Origin: an uncultured Bacteroidia bacterium
Lineage (GTDB): Bacteria > Bacteroidota > Bacteroidia > Bacteroidales > F082
DNA length: 46,041 nucleotides
Reading direction: 5' to 3'
NCBI GenBank assembly: GCA_902770835.1
Contig: CACXUM010000038.1
Location: 1 to 46,041, forward strand
Part shown: in pieces, positions 42,001 through 46,041 of the stretch
Layout: each line of letters opens with the position of its first letter
How positions within the stretch are numbered: the stretch's first letter is position 1
The notes under the pieces: model-generated
The model's database searches: none
What the model was told of the DNA's origin: nothing
Seen by the model: the letters and a program-made list of their open reading frames with translations, nothing else
Program-made: the position numbers and the translations under genes

Positions 42001-43729
42001 GGCCGAATGGGACATGGCCACCAACAGCCTGCACCTATACAATCCGGTGGAGAGTTTCGGCGATTATGCCAACGCGACCACTCGCGAGGAACTGTTGGCC
42101 ATCCATAGCAATGCGGCCAAGTTCATTTCACTTGTGCCCGAGCAGGATTCGCTGCAATTCTACAGCATGAGCGCGGAATACGACATGACCAACTATGTGA
42201 TTCATGCTCACGACGTTAAGATTATTCGTGTGGCCGATGCCGCCGTGTTCCCTTACATGCACGATGTGGACATCAACGCGGAGTCGAAATTGAAGCCAAT
42301 CAGCGGTGATTTGTTGGCCGACACTTTGAACAATTATTACCTCTACAAAAATGCGGTTGTCAACATCCACAGCCGCAACTATTTTGACGCGCAGGGCACA
42401 TGGGACTACACCAATGCCAACGGAACGAGCACTCCGATTCGGGTGGATACCATCGTTCCCGTGGAGGGTGTTACACATGGCTATGCACAAATCGCTGACA
42501 ATTCGGAGTTTAGATTGAGCAATCAATTCGGTTTCCAAGGTCGCCTGACCTTGAAGGCCACGGATGAGTTTGGCTATTACGACGGTCAGTTTGCCCTGCT
42601 TGGCTTTGATGAGCCGATGGCCATTGAGCCTGTCGGAATGGCAATGGATTCGATAGCCGATGAAGTGTTGGAAACGGTTCCTTCGATAGGTTTAGGAACC
42701 CTTGATTCCATCGCCGCCTTGAACCGTTGGTTTGTTTCGGAAACGCACATCAATCCGGCGGACATTCGCATACCTATTAATATGGAGCGCATCCAGGAGC
42801 AAGACCCGCGCATGACCAATGGACTTTATTATGAATTGGCCATCGACGGAGGCTATTTCGGCTCGTTCCTCACGCCCAAAGAGGGTAGGAAAGACCTCGA
42901 CGAAACCGCGCCTGCAAACGGTATGTTATGGTATGATGCTGACAGCCTGCGTTTTGTGGTGACTGACACGACCCGTTTCGATACATATGTAGACCTCAAT
43001 TCGCGAGGTGTCGTCAGTGGCGAGGGTACATTTGGTTTGGGCATAGAGGTGCCTTTGGCGAATTTCCTCGTTCATGGTCGCTATACGCAATACCCCAACG
43101 ATAGCCTCACTTTGCAAGGCCTCAATGTCTTTAACGCCCCGATTTTCGACGACAAGGCACTTGAGGCGATGGCCGAAGTCTACGCCAATGCCGACGGCAA
43201 TTCCATAGACCTGACGCAGACCCAATACCTGCATTATTACCGCTCCGAAAACAGCGAAGAGAAAGCAGATGAGCGGCGACAAGCCATCGAATTAGAGGGC
43301 TATCCGGAAATGAAATCGTCTGATTTCTACTGCAATACCATCGTCATTCCTGACTTGAAGATGGTTTGGAACGACAGACTTCACGCCTTCGTTTCTGTCG
43401 GCAAGATTGGCTTGGGCAATTTCGGCAACCACATCGTCAACAAGTATGTGGACGGTTGCGTGATGTTCGACCGTCGACTGGGCAACATCACCTATTATTT
43501 CCAGCACGACATGTTCCAGACCTTTATCAATTACAACAGCGGCGACGGCCAATTCCAAGTGCATTGCACCTATTCCGACATCAACCAGCGGCTTTCGGAG
43601 ATGAAGGAAAAGAACCGCACGAGGAAGAAGGACGACCAACGATTCCAGTACGTGGCCGTGCCTTACGAGTCGATGCTCGATTTCCTGAACCGCCTGAAAT
43701 ATGCAGGTTTGAGCGTGGGAACCTACTAA
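39080..43729 (+). CDS. Very large exported protein of unknown function
   Basis: 1549 residues. A clean signal peptide (ILIAVFALLLGVTSAWAQ, cleavage near residue 22) and no C-terminal T9SS sorting domain, lipobox or membrane anchor, so it is predicted to be periplasmic or outer-membrane-associated. A helical N-terminal third (DEAAKIMKAFRGVWDSYY, RAYANIFNFVETLQGI) is followed by a long beta-rich region. That region has recurring short strand pairs with D/S-x-L-x-F patterns (KVDSLRFYAKRDY, QDSLQFYSMSAEYD, DADSLRFVVTDTTRF), giving the impression of a solenoid or large beta-scaffold. I recognise no named family, although large proteins of this kind occur in many Bacteroidales. It lies 23 nt after prmA and upstream of dnaN; it could be cotranscribed with tpiA-prmA. 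A role in envelope assembly is a guess only. Confidence 0.8.
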   Translation: MKKGILIAVFALLLGVTSAWAQAFFPTEKEAFYEQLNTYLNSSTSKQDRDEAAKIMKAFRGVWDSYYSDNEINTVMQLCELYHSKSGTRAYANIFNFVETLQGIPTAGLTHKDVGNWLKFTETKSQNSMIGVDKYLAACRNVFVDKVLSAKGNSKWLVRDALLGFPSADKFELTVDGTLVLASNKDESVIKQTKGVFYLDDNRWEGMGGRADWSRFEIAEDKVYVSFPDYYELDLNRSEYAIDSVTFYERRHFNQAILCRYEDKVLVNAPNEKTMYPRVKSYRSDYAIKDLMKNIDFEGGIGMMGNQVDVFGGVDNKAIFHFRQGGREVLKAVAKRFVMSEDEVLVSDHVAMRLFLMDSVGIEKDSIYHNNLGFRYDNKTRKMMFFREEKGKNFGDGPFHDYFHGLDLFIEAMYWNIDSPTVDFRRMEGVNPNSEGDVVSVNYFRNEDFKRLQGLDGTHPMVRMEKFLKGFSNVDRQVHFYSGDLASYLQYPIEQVISMLLKLQAEGYVEYDNETKWVTALPRFFDVLDSYRENIDFDVIKLHTHTTNRQPNARLDLATNDLLVYGITSQIEGVNGSAISLSDRKRVVIVPDNGRLVFMKDKNFKFSGGILAGMFEFFTKDCEFSYEDFTIKMAKVDSLRFYAKRDYQIIPVNGTLEKLQGKLEIDRGDNKSSRYDTPEYPIFHSEAEGFKFYRKINGGVFHPGSVDSVMTADDLEGKFYYSLDPFVVDSLNDLSMRKVRFDGHLVSGGILPDIEQPLVVMEDYSLGFEHQIGDGESDTYPMFDGSGHFHQKVHLSEDGFFGMGQLDYQTATFTGDRFMFYLDSVTAITNQFRLVPLEDGTKYPMANADALRLKWDVGKPELTTQTIDNPICMYGDTYFSGKTSLTPDGYSADGKLRFGLTEFDSDHFALDSRTFVADSAKFLLYSADTSNIAFAATNYRANVDFDAQKVQYDYLDQRSNLDFPMNQYVCTLKEAEWDMATNSLHLYNPVESFGDYANATTREELLAIHSNAAKFISLVPEQDSLQFYSMSAEYDMTNYVIHAHDVKIIRVADAAVFPYMHDVDINAESKLKPISGDLLADTLNNYYLYKNAVVNIHSRNYFDAQGTWDYTNANGTSTPIRVDTIVPVEGVTHGYAQIADNSEFRLSNQFGFQGRLTLKATDEFGYYDGQFALLGFDEPMAIEPVGMAMDSIADEVLETVPSIGLGTLDSIAALNRWFVSETHINPADIRIPINMERIQEQDPRMTNGLYYELAIDGGYFGSFLTPKEGRKDLDETAPANGMLWYDADSLRFVVTDTTRFDTYVDLNSRGVVSGEGTFGLGIEVPLANFLVHGRYTQYPNDSLTLQGLNVFNAPIFDDKALEAMAEVYANADGNSIDLTQTQYLHYYRSENSEEKADERRQAIELEGYPEMKSSDFYCNTIVIPDLKMVWNDRLHAFVSVGKIGLGNFGNHIVNKYVDGCVMFDRRLGNITYYFQHDMFQTFINYNSGDGQFQVHCTYSDINQRLSEMKEKNRTRKKDDQRFQYVAVPYESMLDFLNRLKYAGLSVGTY

Positions 43730-43777
43730 AAAATGAGAAATTTTTCAAAAAACAGGCCTCCATGTTCCAATTATTTG

Positions 43778-43785
43778 TACTTTTA
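43778..43785 (+). promoter_or_regulatory. Weak promoter-like element before dnaN
   Basis: TACTTTTA differs from TAnnTTTG at the last base; it lies 38 nt before the dnaN ATG at 43824. No TTG at 19-nt spacing. Confidence 0.3.
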
Positions 43786-43823
43786 CCGATTCAAAATCCG
43801 AAAGCAATAAAAACCCTATCTAT

Positions 43824-44948
43824 ATGAAATTCATAGTATCAAGCCTTAAATTGTTGAAGAATCTCCAAGCCTTGGGCGGTGTCATCGGCTCGAAAAACAC
43901 CCTCCCGATTTTGGACGATTTCCTGTTTCAGTTGACTGAGAACGAACTGAAAATCACCTCATCCGACCTCGACGTGACCATGTCGGTCAGAATGGTTCCT
44001 GACATGGTGGAAGGCACGGGCGAAGTGACGATTCCCGCACGTCTGCTGCTCGAAATCATGAAGAACTTCCCCGATGTTCCGATTACCATCAGCGTTGACA
44101 GCAACACCTTGTCCGTCGAACTGATTGCTGGCGAAGGTCGTTACAAGTTGGCTGGCCACAAGAGCGACGAGTTCCCGCAACTGCCCGTGATGTCCGAGAC
44201 TTCGGTGTGGGAGATTCCCGCCGATGTGCTGGCTCGCGGTTTCGAGAAGACCGTTTTCGCCACGGGCATGGATGAGATTCGTCCTATCATGTCGGGCGTG
44301 CTGATGGAAATGACCGAAAACTACCTGACTTTCGTCGCCACCGATGCGCATAAGTTGGTGCGTTACAGAAGGTTGGATGTGAAGTCGGAGGTGGCTGCCT
44401 CGTTCATCATGCCGAAGAAGCCCATCAACCAATTGAAGAGCATCCTCGGCACCCTCGCCGATGAGCCTGTGCGCATTGAGTTCAACAAGACCAATGCTTC
44501 ATTCGTGTTCGGCGACTATGTGTTGGTGTGCCGCCTCATCGAAGGCCGCTATCCCAACTATGAGGCCGTCATTCCGAAGAACAACCCCAACCAACTGACC
44601 ATCGATCGTCAGGTGTTTCTTGCTGCCATCCGACGTGTGGCCGTGTTCTCCAGCAAGGCCACGCACCAAGTGCGTTTCCGCATTGCAGGTCAAGAACTTA
44701 CGCTGACCGCTGAGGACATCGACTTCTACAACGAGGCCAAGGAACGCCTCACTTGCAGTTACGAAGGCGACGACATGGAAATTGGCTTCAACTCGCGCTT
44801 CTTGCAAGACATGCTCGGCAACTTCGACTCCGAGTCGGTGAAACTCGAAATGTCGGCTCCCAACCGCGCCGGTATCTTCACTCCCGTTGAGAACGACAAC
44901 GCCTCTGAAGACCTGCTCATGTTGCTGATGCCGGTCATGCTGAACTAA
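43824..44948 (+). CDS. dnaN: DNA polymerase III beta subunit (sliding clamp)
   Basis: 374 residues, full length. The N-terminus MKFIVSSLKLLKNLQALGGV with SKNTLPILDDFLF is typical, as are ARLLLEIMKNFPD, IRPIMSGVLMEM, TDAHKLVRYR, CRLIEGRYPNYEAVIP and the C-terminal LLMLLMPVMLN (hydrophobic-cleft edge). The protein forms the dimeric ring that tethers Pol III to DNA. It stands alone, away from dnaA. A strong terminator follows. Confidence 0.95.
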   Translation: MKFIVSSLKLLKNLQALGGVIGSKNTLPILDDFLFQLTENELKITSSDLDVTMSVRMVPDMVEGTGEVTIPARLLLEIMKNFPDVPITISVDSNTLSVELIAGEGRYKLAGHKSDEFPQLPVMSETSVWEIPADVLARGFEKTVFATGMDEIRPIMSGVLMEMTENYLTFVATDAHKLVRYRRLDVKSEVAASFIMPKKPINQLKSILGTLADEPVRIEFNKTNASFVFGDYVLVCRLIEGRYPNYEAVIPKNNPNQLTIDRQVFLAAIRRVAVFSSKATHQVRFRIAGQELTLTAEDIDFYNEAKERLTCSYEGDDMEIGFNSRFLQDMLGNFDSESVKLEMSAPNRAGIFTPVENDNASEDLLMLLMPVMLN

Positions 44949-44971
44949 GCATCAAAGGCCAAAACGCAAAC

Positions 44972-45004
44972 AAAAAACCAGCGAGGACATCGCTGGTTTT
45001 TTTA
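44972..45004 (+). terminator. Intrinsic terminator after dnaN
   Basis: AAAACCAGCGA (44974-44984) pairs perfectly with TCGCTGGTTTT (44990-45000) around GGACA, followed by TTT. The flanking A and T runs make it potentially bidirectional, so it may also serve the convergent gene ending at 45039. Confidence 0.9.
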
Positions 45005-45038
45005 TTTCCCAAAGTTCTGCGAGTTCTGCGTGAAACAA

Positions 45039-45836
45039 TCACTTGACCTCCATCGTAGTAGTGCCCACAATGGTCATCGGGATGCTCATGCCTTGCTGCG
45101 AGAGGGTCATCGAGAGATTGCTCTTGAGGTTACTCTTGGTGATGAATCCTTGTTGTGGGTCGATGCTGGCCGTTCCGTTGTAATTACCGTTGATTTCCTC
45201 GGAGCCTTTGCCGGTCACTGTTCCTGCCACGGTGAGGTCGACGCTCTTCTTGGAGATGGCGGTGACGGTGTAGGTGTAGTGGACGTTCATCTCAGAGCCG
45301 CTGATGTTTTGGCTCTTGTCGACGCTCCAAGTGCTGCCTACGCTCAGCTCTTCTTCGGGGAGTTGGATGATGACACCGCCCAATTGGCTCATTTCAAGGT
45401 CGAGTGAGTCGATGACTTGGCCCATGACGTCATACTTGATGGTGCCCGTCTTGTTGATGGCTTCGTCCATTTCCTTGGTCTGTCCGGCAAGCATGGGGCT
45501 GGTCTTCTCGGGGTGTTCCGAGTCGTATTCCAACTTCATGCCCATTTGGGAGATGCTCATTTTCAGGGCTTCGATTTTGGTTTCGAGCTGCACGTCCTTT
45601 TCGGTGACGTTTTTGGCGGTGAAGCTCTGGCGATACTCCATGTTTTGGGCCTGGTTCATGGTTTGGCCTTGCACTTCCATCATCATCATCATGTTAGCCT
45701 TGGCGTTGATGGTGTAGGTCTTGCCTTGCTGGGGCTTCAGGCGCAGCGTGACGCCGTTTTTGGCCATGAACGAAAGGGTTGCCAATGCTACGAGAACGAG
45801 CATTGCAGGAGCGAATTTTCTAATGGTTTTCTTCAT
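45039..45836 (-). CDS. DUF6263-like exported protein
   Basis: 265 residues. A signal-peptide-like N-terminus (FAPAMLVLVALATLSFMA) has no lipobox. The mature part TLRLKPQQGKTYTINAKANM with the methionine-rich MMMMMEVQGQTMNQAQNMEY is followed by beta-strand pairs (VQLETKIEALKMSI, GTIKYDVMGQVIDSLDL, LSVGSTWSVDKSQNISG, VHYTYTVTAISKKSVDLTVAG, FITKSNLKSNLSMTLSQQG). This matches my recollection of the DUF6263 family in Bacteroidota, whose function is unknown; a lipid- or outer-membrane-related beta fold is plausible. It converges on dnaN. ATG 45836 is preceded by a -7 element. Confidence 0.75.
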   Translation of the reverse strand: MKKTIRKFAPAMLVLVALATLSFMAKNGVTLRLKPQQGKTYTINAKANMMMMMEVQGQTMNQAQNMEYRQSFTAKNVTEKDVQLETKIEALKMSISQMGMKLEYDSEHPEKTSPMLAGQTKEMDEAINKTGTIKYDVMGQVIDSLDLEMSQLGGVIIQLPEEELSVGSTWSVDKSQNISGSEMNVHYTYTVTAISKKSVDLTVAGTVTGKGSEEINGNYNGTASIDPQQGFITKSNLKSNLSMTLSQQGMSIPMTIVGTTTMEVK

Positions 45837-45887
45837 TTTTTGATTGATTTTGTTGATGATTGATAACTTCCAATATTATTTTGGGTG

Positions 45888-45895
45888 CAAAAATA
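45888..45895 (-). promoter_or_regulatory. Putative -7 element of the DUF6263-like gene
   Basis: The minus strand reads TATTTTTG followed by CACCC, about 52 nt before ATG 45836. Confidence 0.5.
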
Positions 45896-46041
45896 CCAAA
45901 AAGATAACAAAATGGAGGGAAAATTGTCCATTTTTGACAATGTATAGATTCAACATGCAAAATTATAAAAAAGATTGGCAGGGTTGTTAAAAGCAATCAC
46001 TTTTCGCGGTCTGTAGTTTAACTTGTTTTGAATGACTAGTA
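45896..46041. other. Non-coding AT-rich end of the window
   Basis: No open frame, tRNA-like fold or promoter pair of the standard geometry was recognised. A short inverted repeat (ATTGTCcatttttGACAAT, around 45923-45941) is the only structure seen. Confidence 0.4.

Overview
The window looks like a chromosomal segment from a T9SS-bearing member of the Bacteroidales (phylum Bacteroidota). Three lines of evidence support this. Bacteroidota-type promoters (TTG, 19 nt, TAnnTTTG) precede several genes. Three giant secreted proteins end in type A Por-secretion (T9SS) sorting domains. The housekeeping neighbourhood folP-cdaA, DUF1599, BT_3928-type DoxX protein, tpiA and prmA is one I associate with this order. 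No genus can be assigned from the sequence alone. No tRNA, rRNA, CRISPR array or insertion-sequence transposase was found.

Layout. 1-840: the 3' end of gdhA and its terminator, then a RelE-type toxin-antitoxin pair behind two tandem promoters. 938-19147: a cell-surface region with three T9SS-exported multidomain proteins (938, 6614 and 12920), a NUDIX hydrolase, an AAA-ATPase/PD-(D/E)XK protein lodged between two of the adhesin-like genes, a small lipoprotein, an outer-membrane beta-barrel protein and a BatA-like VWA membrane protein. 19148-19769: a repeat-rich gap holding the C-terminal remnant of a WYL-domain regulator. 19770-26980: a CobB-type sirtuin, an McrBC restriction pair, a uracil-DNA-glycosylase-superfamily protein and parC. 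27018-29496: a lipoprotein whose signal-peptide coding region contains a cloverleaf-like palindromic repeat, converging on the folP-cdaA operon. 29649-39056: a second AAA/PD-(D/E)XK protein, then the DUF1599 - BT_3928 - ... - tpiA - prmA neighbourhood. This is interrupted by an ABC permease, an alpha/beta-hydrolase-LysM protein, an outer-membrane porin-like gene and an AT-rich islet with a lone PD-(D/E)XK-like protein. 39080-45836: a 1549-residue secreted protein of unknown function, dnaN with a clear terminator, and a DUF6263-type exported protein.

How it works together. Core functions (GdhA, ParC, DnaN, TpiA, PrmA, FolP, CdaA) alternate with accessory genes of three kinds: surface/export proteins; nucleases or defence-like genes (toxin-antitoxin, McrBC, two AAA-nucleases, one lone nuclease-like protein); and short palindromic repeats, some inside coding sequence. 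Translational coupling by ATGA overlaps is common (AAA/adhesin, mcrB/mcrC, folP/cdaA, DUF1599/DoxX, tpiA/prmA). The most unusual items are an open reading frame running without a stop from an uncharacterised protein into tpiA, a mosaic-looking mcrB, and structured repeats inside coding regions. I found no clearly new multi-gene system. The best candidates for follow-up are the AT-rich islet at 36.1-37.45 kb and the AAA-nuclease/adhesin/lipoprotein/barrel operon at 11.3-17.1 kb.
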